Positions 34,416-44,572 are shown, counted from the stretch's first letter. The stretch is DNA of 64,000 nt from an uncultured Cohaesibacter sp. (GCF_963667045.1 NZ_OY762934.1:1853501-1917500), one strand, 5' to 3'. The notes: generated by a model not told the origin, from the letters alone. Program-made: numbers and translations.

Positions 34416-35879
34416 TTATGGCGCCTTGAAATAGTCGGTCACGGTCTGGGATTCCCCGGTCACGGTGTCCTTGACGTTGAACCCGATCTGCTGGGATTTG
34501 TCCAGTTTGGCCTTGGGTGGCGCAAAGACCTGAACACGCAGTTCCTTGGTGATGTCCTGATCGATCGGGATGATCATCGAACGCTGGTTGGGGCTCTCGA
34601 TGCCGACGGCCTTCATGCTAAAGCCTTCGGGCACGCCAACCAGTGACATCTCGAACTCCCTGTGGGTGGTGGCCTTGTTGATAAGGCGAATGGTATAGCC
34701 ATTGCGGATCGCCCCATCGGAGAGGGTTACGAACAGCGGGTTGCGGTCGTGCAGAACATTGAGATCGACCAACTGGCGATTGAGAAGGGTATAGATCATC
34801 AAGCCACTGACCAGCGAAATCATGGCGATATAGATGATCGTACGTGGGCGGATAAAGCGATAGACGCTGTCCTTGCCTTCCAAATGGCGCTGGATATTGA
34901 TGTCGGTGTCATAGTCCACCAGACCACGCGGCTTGCCGATCTTTTCCATCACATTGTCGCAAGCGTCGATGCAGAGGCCGCATTGGATACAGGCAAGCTG
35001 GGCGCCGTCGCGAATGTCGATGCCGGTCGGGCAGACCGCCACGCACTGGCCACAATCGACGCAATCACCGGCAGGCAACCCCTCTTCGGCGCGGGCCTGC
35101 ATTTTCTTCAGCGATCCGCGTGGTTCGCCGCGGTCCTTGCGATAGGTGACATTGAGCGCCCACTCATCGGTGAGGGCGGCCTGAATGCGTGGCCACGGGC
35201 ACATGTAAACGCAAACCTGCTCGCGCATGTGACCGGCCATGATGTAAGTCGTGGCCGTAAGAATGCCGATCCAGACATAGGCGACCATCGGGGCCTGCCC
35301 GAAGGCGAGCTCTTTAACAAGCGTCGGCGCATCGGCGAAATAGAGCACCCACGCACCACCGGTCCACCAGGCGATCATCAACCAGATGACATGTTTGGAA
35401 AGCAGCTTGCCAATGCGCTTGCCGGTCATCGGCTGGCGGTCGGCCTTCATGCGTTCGCGGCGGTCGCCCTCGATCCAGCGTTCCACCAGCATGAACAGAT
35501 CCGTCCAGACAGTCTGGAAGCACATGTAGCCGCACCAGACGCGCCCGGCCAGGGCGTTCATCAGGAACAGACTGAGGGCAGCAAGGATCAGCAGGCCGGT
35601 CAGATAATAGACTTCCTGCGGCCAAATCTCGATGAAGAAGAAATAGAAGCGGCGGGCCGGGAAGTCGATCAGCACAGCCTGGTCAGGCGCATTCGGTCCT
35701 CTATCCCAGCGCACGAAGGGCAGAAAATAATAAATGCCGAGGGCAAAGATCATAAAGGACCATTTGAAATTCCGGAACCGGCCCTTGACACTCTGCGGAT
35801 AAACCTTCTTTGCCGTGGCATAGAGCCGCATGTCACCGGGGCTGTTGTCCGAGCTGGTCTCTGGGGCATCAACCGTCAT
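34416..35879 (-). CDS. ccoG: cbb3 oxidase accessory ferredoxin-like protein CcoG (FixG/RdxA)
   Basis: A 487-residue membrane protein with about five helices in the first 330 residues and two 4Fe-4S motifs, CVDCGQCVAVCP and CIQCGLCIDACD. A C-terminal immunoglobulin-like domain (FixG_C) lies after about 370. CcoG is a cupric reductase supplying copper to cbb3 assembly. GAGGAG precedes the ATG. First gene of ccoGHIS; the 449 bases upstream lack an obvious FNR box. Confidence 0.94.
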   Translation of the reverse strand: MTVDAPETSSDNSPGDMRLYATAKKVYPQSVKGRFRNFKWSFMIFALGIYYFLPFVRWDRGPNAPDQAVLIDFPARRFYFFFIEIWPQEVYYLTGLLILAALSLFLMNALAGRVWCGYMCFQTVWTDLFMLVERWIEGDRRERMKADRQPMTGKRIGKLLSKHVIWLMIAWWTGGAWVLYFADAPTLVKELAFGQAPMVAYVWIGILTATTYIMAGHMREQVCVYMCPWPRIQAALTDEWALNVTYRKDRGEPRGSLKKMQARAEEGLPAGDCVDCGQCVAVCPTGIDIRDGAQLACIQCGLCIDACDNVMEKIGKPRGLVDYDTDINIQRHLEGKDSVYRFIRPRTIIYIAMISLVSGLMIYTLLNRQLVDLNVLHDRNPLFVTLSDGAIRNGYTIRLINKATTHREFEMSLVGVPEGFSMKAVGIESPNQRSMIIPIDQDITKELRVQVFAPPKAKLDKSQQIGFNVKDTVTGESQTVTDYFKAP

Positions 35880-36328
35880 CTTCTGTCTCCTCGAAATGGT
35901 CTCCGGAATGACCTTCCCAGACCGGCCTCTCGCTGCCGGTTTCCTCTGAGGTCATTCCCACCGCAGTCCGACCCTTCAGTCTGCCTGCGGTCGGGTCCCG
36001 GGCTGGCCGTCGCCGAACCTTGCGGGACATGGTCTCCAAGTCTCTACCTCAACTCGGTCGTTCTTGAAACACCTGAGAACACCTGAAGGTTTCAGCCATC
36101 GATACTGTACACCAAAGGTAATTCGCATGTGATTTACCAGTATTTGGCCAAAAAAATAGCCAGTCATTCTTGTTTTACAGAAGAGCGGCTGCAAATTTTA
36201 GGAAAAATACCGAGACAAATTGTCGCACAAACAACATCGGCGACCGAGCAGGAAAAAGGACCAGACAGCACCTGCCGCCCCGCCCATGAAACCGGAGGAG
36301 GCATGCCTCCCCCGATCAAAGCGTCTTC
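35880..36328. other. Gap between ccoP and ccoG
   Basis: About 450 bases. A short palindrome GGAGGCATGCCTCC at 36297-36310 lies just past the ccoP stop but has no T-run, so termination is uncertain. No TTGA-N6-TCAA box was found. It must hold any separate promoter for ccoGHIS; otherwise ccoNOQP transcription reads through. Confidence 0.5.
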
Positions 36329-37204
36329 CTACTGGCCACCGCCACGGGTGTGGACATAGACAGCCAGAGACTTGATCGTAACCGGATCAAGACGGGCTTC
36401 CCACGTCGGCATCACACCCTTGCGGCCGTTGGTGATGGTCTCAACGATCGTTGCGCGATCGCCACCATAGAGCCAGATGGCATCGGTCAGGTTGGGCGCA
36501 CCCATTTCCTTCAGGCCCTTGGCGTCTTCACCATGACAGGAAGTGCAGTTTTCCTGAAACAGGGTTGCCCCTTCTTCAAGATTGGCACCGGCCGAAGGCT
36601 CCTGACCGGAAATGGACAGGACATAGTCGGCGAGCGTCTGGATCTGCTCCGGCTCGAGGATCTCGTCACGACCGAAAGCGGTCATGTCGTTCAAGCGGGT
36701 CTCATCATGGGTCGAGCGGATACCAAACCGGATGGTGGTATAGATATCCTCAATGGTGCCACCCCAGAGCCAGTCATCGTCCAGCAGGTTCGGATAGCCC
36801 TTGCCGCCGGCAGCGCCGGAACCGTGACAGGCCGCACAGTTGTCACCGAAGGCCGCAGCCCCTTGCGCAACCGCGAACTGACGCAGATCGTCATTGGCGA
36901 GGATCTCCTCGACCGTGGCGTCCTGCAGGCCAGCGCCCTGCTGCATGCGTTTGGCGATCAGGCTGTCATAGGCCTTGATGCCGTCTTCGCGGTTGGTATG
37001 GCCCAGATAGCCCTTGGTGTAGCTCGACACCATCGGCCAGGCCGGGAACAACACCCAATAGCCGATCGCCCAGACGATACAGGCATACCAGGTCCACAGC
37101 CACCAGCGCGGCAGCGGGTTGTTGAGCTCCTTCAGGCCATCCCATTCGTGACCGGTTGTTTCTACCCCGGACAGGTGGTCTATATCTTTTTTGTGTTCAC
37201 TCAT
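36329..37204 (-). CDS. ccoP: cbb3 oxidase subunit III, di-haem cytochrome CcoP
   Basis: A 291-residue cytochrome c subunit. An N-terminal membrane helix region (about 33-60) is followed by two haem-binding motifs, CAACH (123-127) and CTSCH (220-224), each with a downstream Met ligand. It passes electrons from the bc1/cytochrome c pool to CcoO and CcoN. GGGAGG upstream of its ATG lies inside the end of ccoQ. Fourth gene of ccoNOQP. Confidence 0.95.
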   Translation of the reverse strand: MSEHKKDIDHLSGVETTGHEWDGLKELNNPLPRWWLWTWYACIVWAIGYWVLFPAWPMVSSYTKGYLGHTNREDGIKAYDSLIAKRMQQGAGLQDATVEEILANDDLRQFAVAQGAAAFGDNCAACHGSGAAGGKGYPNLLDDDWLWGGTIEDIYTTIRFGIRSTHDETRLNDMTAFGRDEILEPEQIQTLADYVLSISGQEPSAGANLEEGATLFQENCTSCHGEDAKGLKEMGAPNLTDAIWLYGGDRATIVETITNGRKGVMPTWEARLDPVTIKSLAVYVHTRGGGQ

Positions 37205-37206
37205 TC

Positions 37207-37359
37207 TCAGTCCTCCCGCAGTGGCATCTGGGCTGCATCATCGAACCGCTTCTTGTTGGTGGGCCAGAAGGTATAAGCCAGCACACCGGCAAAGATCAGC
37301 ACGAAATAGAGCAAGCCCCAGGTCTGCGCGAAGTTAGCCAAAGTTTCATAGGTCGACAT
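37207..37359 (-). CDS. ccoQ: cbb3 oxidase subunit CcoQ (50 residues)
   Basis: A 50-residue protein starting MSTYETLANFAQTWG, with one hydrophobic helix (LLYFVLIFAGVLAYTFW) and a short polar tail ending PLRED. The position between ccoO and ccoP and the sequence match CcoQ/FixQ, which stabilises the oxidase complex. The stop is two bases before the ccoP start, so translation is coupled. Confidence 0.92.
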   Translation of the reverse strand: MSTYETLANFAQTWGLLYFVLIFAGVLAYTFWPTNKKRFDDAAQMPLRED

Positions 37360-37370
37360 GAAGCTGCTCC

Positions 37371-38129
37371 CTAGCGAAGGTCCGCCTTGTCATCATAGAT
37401 CGAGAAATCGACCAAGGTGCCAAGCATCTGCAGGTAGGCAACAAGTGCGTCCATTTCGGTCACCTTTGCCGGATTGCCATCAAAATCCCGAACCGTGGGT
37501 TCGCGGGTCTGGTCGCCAATGGTCTGGCCATAACGTTCCAGGAATGCGTCCACATTGTCGTCGTCAGGATTTGCCTGGGCCATCATGTCGGCCTTGGCAT
37601 TGGCAATCTGTTCATCGGTGTAAGGCACGCCCACCATCCGGTTGACCTTGAGGTCAGCAGAGATGTCAGGAACCTTGAGTTCCGTCTTGGTCAGGAACGG
37701 ATAGCCTGGCATGACGGATTCCGGAACGACCGAACGCGGGTCCGTCAGGTGACTGACGTGCCAGAGATCGGAATATTTGTTGCCCACGCGCGCCAGATCA
37801 GGACCTGTACGCTTGGAACCCCATTGGAAGGGGTGGTCGTACATGGACTCGGCTGCGAGAGAATAATGGCCGAAACGTTCGATTTCGTCACGCATCGGGC
37901 GGATCATCTGTGAATGACACAGATAGCAGCCCTCGCGGATATAGATGTTGCGACCAGCGAGTTCGAGTGGGGTATAAGGGCGCATGCCCTCAACCTTCTC
38001 GATGGTGCTTTTCAGGTAGAAAAGCGGAACAATCTCGACCAGACCACCGATGGCAACCACAATCAGGATGCCAACGAGCAGCAGCATGGAGTGGCGTTCG
38101 AGAATGCCGTGTTTATTCATCAAAGACAT
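37371..38129 (-). CDS. ccoO: cbb3 oxidase subunit II, mono-haem cytochrome CcoO
   Basis: A 252-residue membrane-anchored cytochrome c. One N-terminal helix (about 15-37) precedes the haem motif C68-YL-C71-H72 in [14 protein letters not shown], a family hallmark. The ATG at 38129 has AAGGAG eight bases upstream and is preferred over a GTG at 38138. It lies 12 bases after ccoN and 11 before ccoQ. Confidence 0.95.
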   Translation of the reverse strand: MSLMNKHGILERHSMLLLVGILIVVAIGGLVEIVPLFYLKSTIEKVEGMRPYTPLELAGRNIYIREGCYLCHSQMIRPMRDEIERFGHYSLAAESMYDHPFQWGSKRTGPDLARVGNKYSDLWHVSHLTDPRSVVPESVMPGYPFLTKTELKVPDISADLKVNRMVGVPYTDEQIANAKADMMAQANPDDDNVDAFLERYGQTIGDQTREPTVRDFDGNPAKVTEMDALVAYLQMLGTLVDFSIYDDKADLR

Positions 38130-38141
38130 GCCAACCACTCC

Positions 38142-39773
38142 TTATTCTGCAGGCACCAGCGCGGGATCGGCGGCGTCTTGTTCCGCTTTCTCGCCAACGC
38201 GAATGGTCATCCAGATGTTATAGGCCATGATCACGGCACCCGTGACGAACAGCAGCCCGCCGATGGCACGGATCATGTAGAATGGATGCATGGCTGCCAC
38301 GGTTTCGATGAAGGAATATTCAAGGAAGCCGAGCTTGTCATAGGCGCGCCACATCAGGCCCTGCATGATACCGGATACCCACATCGAAGTGATGTAGAGC
38401 ACGATGCCAAGGGTCGATATCCAGAAGTGCCATTCCACCAGCTTGGTGGAGTAAAGGCTCTTGCGGTTCCACAGCCACGGAATGAGGCAGTAGATAGCGC
38501 CAAAGGAGATGTAGCCAACCCAGCCCAGAGCACCCGAATGCACATGACCGATGGTCCAATCGGTGTAGTGCGAGAGGGAGTTCACGGCTTTCACGGACAT
38601 CAGCGGCCCTTCAAAGGTCGACATGCCGTAGAAGGCAACAGAGACAACCATCATGCGCAGAACAGGGTCCGTACGCAGCTTGTCCCATGCACCGGACAGC
38701 GTCATCAGACCGTTGATCATGCCACCCCAAGACGGCATCCAGAGGATGACCGAGAAGGTCATGCCAAGGGTCTGCGCCCAATCCGGCAGAGCCGTATAGT
38801 GCAGATGGTGCGGTCCTGCCCAGATGTAGATGAAGATCAGGGCCCAGAAATGCACGATCGACAGACGGTAGGAATAGACCGGACGTTCAGCACGTTTCGG
38901 GATGAAATAATACATGATGGCCAGGAAGCCGGCGGTCAGGAAGAAGCCCACCGCGTTATGGCCGTACCACCACTGAACCATCGCATCCTGTACACCCGAA
39001 AAGACCTGATAGGACTTGATGCCGAAGATCGACACGGGAATGGACAGGTTATTGCCGATATGAAGCATGGCAATGGTAACAATGAAGGCAAGGTAGAACC
39101 AGTTCGCCACATAGATATGCGGCTCCTTGCGGCGCCAGAGCGTTGCCAGGAAGACCAGCAGATAGGCCACCCAGACAATCGTCAGCCACAGGTCGGCGTA
39201 CCATTCCGGCTCGGCATATTCCTTGGACTGGGTAGCGCCCAACAGATAGCCGGTACCGGCGATCACGATGAAAGCGTTATAGCCCAGAATGACGAACCAG
39301 GGCGCAATTCGGCCCGCAAGGCGAGCGTGGCTTGTGCGCTGGACGACATAGAAGGATGTCGCAAGCAGAACGTTGCCGCCGAAAGCGAAAATCACTGCAG
39401 AGGTGTGCAGTGGACGCAAACGGCCGAAGCTGGTCCATTCCAGGTCGAAGTTCAGAACCGGAAAGGTCAGCTGCCAGGCGATGATATCGCCGACAAGGAA
39501 CCCGGCAATGCCCCAGAAAACGGCAGCAATGGCGCCGAACTTGATCGGGCCAAGATTGTATCCGCTTTCCACTGCATCGGCAGGACGCTTGAAATAAGAG
39601 TTGAAAATCAGGAACACCCCGATTGCCGAGAAAAGCAATCCGATGCCTGCGTGAAATGCCATGACGCCATCTACCGCTTTACCGGCAATGACAAGGCACG
39701 CGAAGGCCAATGCAGTCAGGAATCCTGCAAACAGACCTTCTTCTAAAGAGAGTCGTTTCGCTGTGTGAGCCAT
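38142..39773 (-). CDS. ccoN: cbb3 oxidase catalytic subunit I CcoN
   Basis: A 543-residue haem-copper oxidase subunit with about 12 to 14 membrane helices. Ligand regions visible are [13 protein letters not shown] (CuB His), [13 protein letters not shown] and [13 protein letters not shown] (haem b and b3 His). It reduces oxygen to water at high affinity and pumps protons in the C-type oxidase. First gene of ccoNOQP; two FNR-type boxes lie 165 and 250 bases upstream. Confidence 0.97.
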   Translation of the reverse strand: MAHTAKRLSLEEGLFAGFLTALAFACLVIAGKAVDGVMAFHAGIGLLFSAIGVFLIFNSYFKRPADAVESGYNLGPIKFGAIAAVFWGIAGFLVGDIIAWQLTFPVLNFDLEWTSFGRLRPLHTSAVIFAFGGNVLLATSFYVVQRTSHARLAGRIAPWFVILGYNAFIVIAGTGYLLGATQSKEYAEPEWYADLWLTIVWVAYLLVFLATLWRRKEPHIYVANWFYLAFIVTIAMLHIGNNLSIPVSIFGIKSYQVFSGVQDAMVQWWYGHNAVGFFLTAGFLAIMYYFIPKRAERPVYSYRLSIVHFWALIFIYIWAGPHHLHYTALPDWAQTLGMTFSVILWMPSWGGMINGLMTLSGAWDKLRTDPVLRMMVVSVAFYGMSTFEGPLMSVKAVNSLSHYTDWTIGHVHSGALGWVGYISFGAIYCLIPWLWNRKSLYSTKLVEWHFWISTLGIVLYITSMWVSGIMQGLMWRAYDKLGFLEYSFIETVAAMHPFYMIRAIGGLLFVTGAVIMAYNIWMTIRVGEKAEQDAADPALVPAE

Positions 39774-39937
39774 CTTTCAGTCCCATCTGTGGCCCAAACC
39801 TCCCCATGAAGTCGGGCAACAGCACCATTGTAAAGTCACCTGACGACACCCGGATGCCGGCAATTTCAGGTTGATCTTTGAGCACACTTTCCCCCAGAGG
39901 GGTCAAAAAACCCTAGGGATCGCCCTATTTTTACGCT

Positions 39938-39951
39938 TTGACTCATATCAA
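39938..39951. promoter_or_regulatory. FNR/FixK box upstream of ccoN (proximal)
   Basis: TTGACTCATATCAA, a TTGA-N6-TCAA site with one half fully matching ATCAA. Centred 171 bases before the ccoN ATG; class II spacing would put the transcript start near 39903 and give a leader of about 130 bases, like that of hemA. Confidence 0.75.
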
Positions 39952-40023
39952 CGGAAAGGGGGAGGGTCAGCACCAATATGCGACCAGTTGTCACAGTTAA
40001 AGCACGTATTGATGTGTGCTCTT

Positions 40024-40037
40024 GTGATTTATATCAA
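40024..40037. promoter_or_regulatory. FNR/FixK-like box upstream of ccoN (distal)
   Basis: GTGATTTATATCAA matches TTGAT-N4-ATCAA at nine of ten fixed positions. It lies 86 bases from the proximal box and could be a second, weaker site. Confidence 0.5.
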
Positions 40038-40314
40038 TTATTACAATTGCTTAATATTGGACGGCAAGCCCAGTCCATTTGGTCGCATACTGCTTAAGTG
40101 GCAGAAAAATATTCATGCACTATGCACTTTATACACGGTTATCACAAAGCCTTCTGAGGCAAATGAAAAAATCAGGATCCCAAATGCCGTTTCAGCTCAC
40201 CAAAAGGCTTATGTAGAATCACGATTTTCCTTTAGTCTCAACAAGATAAGGCGTAAATAAAATACTTCTTTTGCGATATGCCGAGCCGCATAAGGTCATG
40301 ACAAACGGTCATGG

Positions 40315-41454
40315 CTAATCCTGCGCCCCGGTGCCTTCATTTTGATCATCCGCCGCTTCGGACTGTTTCTTTGACAGCTTCGAAACCACGATCGGGGCCA
40401 ATATGACAAGGCCCAGATAGCGCACCAGATGATGGCCGGTGACATAGGCCGGGTTGAGATTGATAAGGAAGGAGAGCAGCACCATCGTGTCGAAACCACC
40501 CGGCGCAAAAGCCAGCACAACCTGACCGATCGGGAAGTCCAGCAGCTCGGCACACAGGATCGCCGCCACGGCAGAGACGCCGGCTGATGTCATCAGGGAC
40601 AGCATCGAGATGCCCGACAGGCGCACCAGATCTCTGACGGAGATGGAAGCAAATCGGCCGCCGATGTTGATGCCGACCGTCAGATATCCGGGAATGGTGA
40701 ACCAGTTGGGAAACGGTTCGTGATAGACGCCGGTCAGGTAAAGCGTTCCGGAAACGACAACACCCGACAGCATCAGGCCGGATGGAATCTTCAGGCGCAG
40801 AGCGATGGGCGCCAGCAGGGCAACACCGAGGATCATCAGCCCCAGATGCATCAGATCCAGCGTCATGGTGCCCGGCCCTATGCGGCTGGTCGTGCCATCC
40901 GTGTAGGGGGCCAGAATGATCGGCAGCACCGAGATCAGCACGAACACCCGCAGGCTTTGCGCGATCGCCACCCGGGTCATGTCCGCCCGAGAATCCTCTG
41001 CAATGACAATGATATAGCTCAGCGCTCCGGGCAGCGAGGCAAACAGCGCCGTTTCATGATCCCAGTGCCCCACCTTACGCAGGACCCAGTAGGCTGACGC
41101 GGCAATGGCGACCACGGTGACCGCCAACATGGCGATACTGAGCGGCCAGGAGGCAATGGCCTGAAGCATATCGGGAGAGAAGCCTGACCCAAGGATCAGC
41201 CCCACCTGGGCAAAGCCCAGATCGCGCAGAAGATTTGGGAGTTTGTAGCGCAGCCCCGCAAGCGACGTGATGGCGACCGCCAACAGCGATCCCGTCAGCC
41301 AGGCCGCCGGAAAGTCGATCCAGTGAGCAATTGCGCCCCCCGCAAAGGCAATTGCATAGAGTGCGACTACCTGAAACGCGCGCTCCCCCAGCTTCTTGTC
41401 CTTGATAGTTTGCATCAGCCCGTGAGCCGGTTTCTGGTCATTTTCAGGAGGCAT
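40315..41454 (-). CDS. AbrB family membrane protein (putative transporter)
   Basis: A 379-residue polytopic membrane protein with two repeats of the AbrB-duplication type: WLTGSLLAVAITSLAG...LGFAQVGLILGSGFS in the first half, and LAFAPGGFDTMVLLSF in the second. Family members are called AbrB or ammonia monooxygenase-like and are proposed small-molecule transporters; the function is not firmly known. The start at 41454 is chosen by where the membrane domain begins; 41415 is also possible. A longer frame to 41679 looks non-coding. Confidence 0.75.
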   Translation of the reverse strand: MPPENDQKPAHGLMQTIKDKKLGERAFQVVALYAIAFAGGAIAHWIDFPAAWLTGSLLAVAITSLAGLRYKLPNLLRDLGFAQVGLILGSGFSPDMLQAIASWPLSIAMLAVTVVAIAASAYWVLRKVGHWDHETALFASLPGALSYIIVIAEDSRADMTRVAIAQSLRVFVLISVLPIILAPYTDGTTSRIGPGTMTLDLMHLGLMILGVALLAPIALRLKIPSGLMLSGVVVSGTLYLTGVYHEPFPNWFTIPGYLTVGINIGGRFASISVRDLVRLSGISMLSLMTSAGVSAVAAILCAELLDFPIGQVVLAFAPGGFDTMVLLSFLINLNPAYVTGHHLVRYLGLVILAPIVVSKLSKKQSEAADDQNEGTGAQD

Positions 41455-41876
41455 TGGACGATCACAATCAAGGCAGCGCTGAAGCAATAAACGGAACGGG
41501 CTGGGAAAGGCTCGATGGGAACGATCACTCTCCGGGGGTTGCAGAGGCAAGAGGTCGTGGCGATCAGCTTGCCAAGAAGGCGATCCTCTCCAACACCAGG
41601 AAGGTGCTAACCAGTTATCATTCACGCGACGTGTTGGCAAGTTGGCAAATGCTGAAGGGGGACCGGTAAAATACCTCATCGCATACTATATTTTTGCCGC
41701 CGTCCTTGCTACATGGTCAGGCCCCGGACATTGGGTAGGAACATGGGGCGGGCAAGATCTCCTGCTTTTCTGTTCGCGCCAAAACTGCTAAAAGCAAACT
41801 TGCGCCGCTTTGCCACTCGTGGCATTGGAGCCATTGGTGGCTGAGCGCAGCTGTAACACCCGTTCACGAGCCTCAC

Positions 41877-43052
41877 ATGTCGATCTTCTGGACAAGACGC
41901 AATTTCAGCCTGTCGCTTCCCCGCCGCGTGAAGCCTGCCCCTTATGTGCTTCTGGCATGCGCCCTGTTGGCTGCGTGTTCGACCCCGACCGGCATCAAGT
42001 TCGCTTCCGGGCCGTTCCCCGCTCAGGATATCGAGACCGTGCTCGTGGCCACGACCCGCACCCCAAGTGGGCGAGCTGATTACAGTGGCGACCGGGACGG
42101 CACATTGCACCTCATGTCCTATGGGGTTTCGATACCGCCGATCCACAAGATCGGGCAGATCGAATGGCCTAACGGCGCGCCGGATCCCAAGCGCCATTTT
42201 GCCGTCACATCGGCGGACCCGTTTGCCACCCCTGCCGCCTTTCAAGCGAGGCTTGGTCAGATGGCCGACAAGGCCAAGGGCGCGGAGAAAGGCACCCGTC
42301 GCTCCGCCGCCCTGTTCGTGCATGGCTACAACACGGACTTTTCCGAAAGCCTCTATCGGGCCGCACAGCTGCGCCATGACTTTGGTCTGAAGATACCGCT
42401 GACGCTCTACAGCTGGCCTTCCGCAGGCGACCCAAGCCTCTATATCTATGATCGAGACAGCGTGAAGACCTCGCGGGATCAGCTGGCCGACCTTATCGGG
42501 CTGATGGTCAAGGCTCAGGTTGACGACGTGGTGCTTATCGCCCATTCCCTCGGCTCCGAGCTGTTGATGGAGACACTCCGACAGATTGCCCTTGAGAATC
42601 ACGGCACCCTGCCCGCCAAGATCCGGTCTGTCATTCTCATTTCGCCCGACCTAGACATCGATGTGTTCAATGCCCAGCTCAGTGTCATCAAGACGCTGCC
42701 ACCCGAATTCGCGATCTTTGCTTCGCAGAATGACAAGGCGCTGCAGCTCTCCAGCTTCCTTGCCGGTGACCGGAACCGCGTTGGCAACAATATCGATGAA
42801 ACGAAGATTCTGAGAGCAGGCATCACCGTGTTTGATGTGTCGGACTTTACCGGTGGCGATGGCATGAACCACATGACTGCGGTAACCTCGCCCAGCCTCG
42901 TCGCCCTGCTGAAGGGCATGACGACAACCAACCAGCGGGTCTTCCTTCAGGCACCGGGCAAGAAGACGACCCTTTCCGATGCCGTGGTCGGCACGGCGAC
43001 CCTGCCCCTGACACTGGTGGTCAAGACGACCAGTGCCATTCTGCGCCGATGA
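41877..43052 (+). CDS. Lipoprotein alpha/beta hydrolase (DUF900 type)
   Basis: A 391-residue exported lipoprotein: positively charged N terminus, hydrophobic stretch and lipobox L-A-A-C34. The alpha/beta-hydrolase domain has the oxyanion motif H149-G-Y-N and the nucleophile elbow A-H-S224-L-G-S, as in DUF900 proteins. Likely substrate an ester or thioester at the envelope, not known. It stands alone between a hydrolase-unrelated gene and hemN; no terminator with a T-run follows. Confidence 0.82.
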   Translation: MSIFWTRRNFSLSLPRRVKPAPYVLLACALLAACSTPTGIKFASGPFPAQDIETVLVATTRTPSGRADYSGDRDGTLHLMSYGVSIPPIHKIGQIEWPNGAPDPKRHFAVTSADPFATPAAFQARLGQMADKAKGAEKGTRRSAALFVHGYNTDFSESLYRAAQLRHDFGLKIPLTLYSWPSAGDPSLYIYDRDSVKTSRDQLADLIGLMVKAQVDDVVLIAHSLGSELLMETLRQIALENHGTLPAKIRSVILISPDLDIDVFNAQLSVIKTLPPEFAIFASQNDKALQLSSFLAGDRNRVGNNIDETKILRAGITVFDVSDFTGGDGMNHMTAVTSPSLVALLKGMTTTNQRVFLQAPGKKTTLSDAVVGTATLPLTLVVKTTSAILRR

Positions 43053-43153
43053 GACCCGGTTCCATGCCTGCCCGCACGATGATGTGCGTGCGGGGCAACT
43101 CACCCATCTCCGGCGATCCTAGACGAAAGCCTGTGATGACAATTTGGTAAGAA

Positions 43154-43167
43154 TTGACAAGGCTCAA
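43154..43167. promoter_or_regulatory. FNR/FixK box upstream of hemN
   Basis: TTGACAAGGCTCAA, nearly identical to the hemA box. Its centre is 41.5 bases before the hemN ATG, so class II spacing would start transcription at or next to the ATG. Confidence 0.75.
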
Positions 43168-43201
43168 AGTCGCCCTGCCGATCCGAGATCTAAATGCCGC
43201 C

Positions 43202-44551
43202 ATGACCAACGTACCCTTGAAATATGCAACGCGCTCTGTACCGCGTTATACCTCCTACCCCACCGCCCCTCATTTCTCCAATGAGGTGGGTGCGGAGACC
43301 TATGAGCAATGGCTGGCTGAGATTGATCCGCAAAAGTCGATCTCACTTTACCTGCATGTACCCTTCTGCGATTCCATGTGCCATTATTGCGGTTGCTACA
43401 CCAAGGTGACCAGGCAGGAAAAGCCGTTGCGGGACTACACCGAGCATCTGGTGCGGGAGCTGGATCTGGTAGCCAGCAAACTGCCCGGCAATCCGCCGGT
43501 CAGTCACATCCACTGGGGTGGCGGCACACCGTCCATCCTGCCCCATGACTGCTTCCTCAAGGTGGTCGATGCCCTCAGGCGCCATTTCCGCTTCCTTGAC
43601 GACATGGAACATGCCATCGAGCTGGACCCGCGCACTGTCACTGCGGAACTGGCCGAAACGCTGCGGCAGGCAGGCATAACCCGCGCCAGCCTCGGGGTGC
43701 AGGATTTCGATCTCAAGGTGCAGGAAACAGTCGGGCGCGTACAGCCCTATGATCAGGTCAAGGCGTCGGTGGACGCGTTGCGCGCTGTCGGCATCGAGAA
43801 GATCAACCTTGATCTGATGTATGGGCTGCCCTTCCAGTCTCTCGAGACCATACGCAACGCGGTCGATCTGACTGTCAGTCTGGACCCGTCGCGGTTGGCC
43901 CTGTTCGGTTATGCCCATGTGCCATGGATGAAGAAACATCAGCGGCTCATTCCGGAAGACAAGCTGCCGAATGCGGAAGAACGGATCGTTCTGTTCGACG
44001 AAGCCTCGAAGGCCCTGATGGAGCATGGCTACGAACAAATCGGTCTTGACCATTTCGCCAAGGCTGACGACCCGCTGGCCATTGCCGCGCGAGAAGGCTC
44101 CATGCGCCGCAACTTTCAGGGCTACACGACAGATGAGGCGGATACGCTGATCGGGATCGGCGCGTCCTCCATCGGCAAGCTGCCGCAGGGCTACATCCAG
44201 AACAGCCCGGATTTTGGCGGCTGGGAACGGGCGGTCGATGCTGGTCAGCTGCCAATTGCCCGTGGCATCGCCCTTGATCAGGATGACCGCGCACGGGCCA
44301 CCATCATCATGTCACTGATGACCGCCTATGAAGCGAACGTCGCCGAAGTTGCCGAAGCCTTTGGTGTTGCTCTGGAGCCATTGCGCGCCTGTTATCATCA
44401 GCTGGAAGAGCTGGAGGCAGACGGACTTGCCGAACGGTCGGGCGACATCGTCCGGGTCACTCATGTCGGGCGACCACTGGTTCGTCTGGTCGCGGCCGTG
44501 TTTGACGCCTATTTGCATACAGGCAAGGCCCGGCACTCCGTCGCTGTCTGA
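43202..44551 (+). CDS. hemN: Oxygen-independent coproporphyrinogen III dehydrogenase
   Basis: A 449-residue radical SAM enzyme converting coproporphyrinogen III to protoporphyrinogen IX without oxygen. The 4Fe-4S motif is C56-x3-C60-x2-C63 in PFCDSMCHYCGC, and the second SAM site WGGGTPS follows. The family N terminus RSVPRYTSYPTAPHF fixes the start at 43202; an earlier TTG lies inside the FNR box. No good ribosome site is present before the ATG, consistent with a leaderless message. Confidence 0.96.
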   Translation: MTNVPLKYATRSVPRYTSYPTAPHFSNEVGAETYEQWLAEIDPQKSISLYLHVPFCDSMCHYCGCYTKVTRQEKPLRDYTEHLVRELDLVASKLPGNPPVSHIHWGGGTPSILPHDCFLKVVDALRRHFRFLDDMEHAIELDPRTVTAELAETLRQAGITRASLGVQDFDLKVQETVGRVQPYDQVKASVDALRAVGIEKINLDLMYGLPFQSLETIRNAVDLTVSLDPSRLALFGYAHVPWMKKHQRLIPEDKLPNAEERIVLFDEASKALMEHGYEQIGLDHFAKADDPLAIAAREGSMRRNFQGYTTDEADTLIGIGASSIGKLPQGYIQNSPDFGGWERAVDAGQLPIARGIALDQDDRARATIIMSLMTAYEANVAEVAEAFGVALEPLRACYHQLEELEADGLAERSGDIVRVTHVGRPLVRLVAAVFDAYLHTGKARHSVAV

Positions 44552-44572
44552 GCGCTCACCGAACAAGCAAAA

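Larger units (their letters stand above)
39774..40314. other. ccoN promoter region
   Basis: About 540 AT-rich bases between the abrB-like stop and ccoN, both on the minus strand. It holds two FNR/FixK-type boxes. An open frame on the plus strand (39871-40260) overlies these boxes and is not convincing. Confidence 0.6.

Noticed and set aside
36297-36310. Palindrome after ccoP as a terminator
   Set aside because: Perfectly symmetrical but with no T-run on either strand, so not called as a terminator.
37914-39746. 610-codon open frame on the plus strand
   Set aside because: Antisense shadow of ccoN and ccoO; His- and Asp-rich without any domain.
39871-40260. 129-codon open frame in the ccoN promoter
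   Set aside because: It overlies both FNR boxes, lacks a ribosome site and has unlikely composition.
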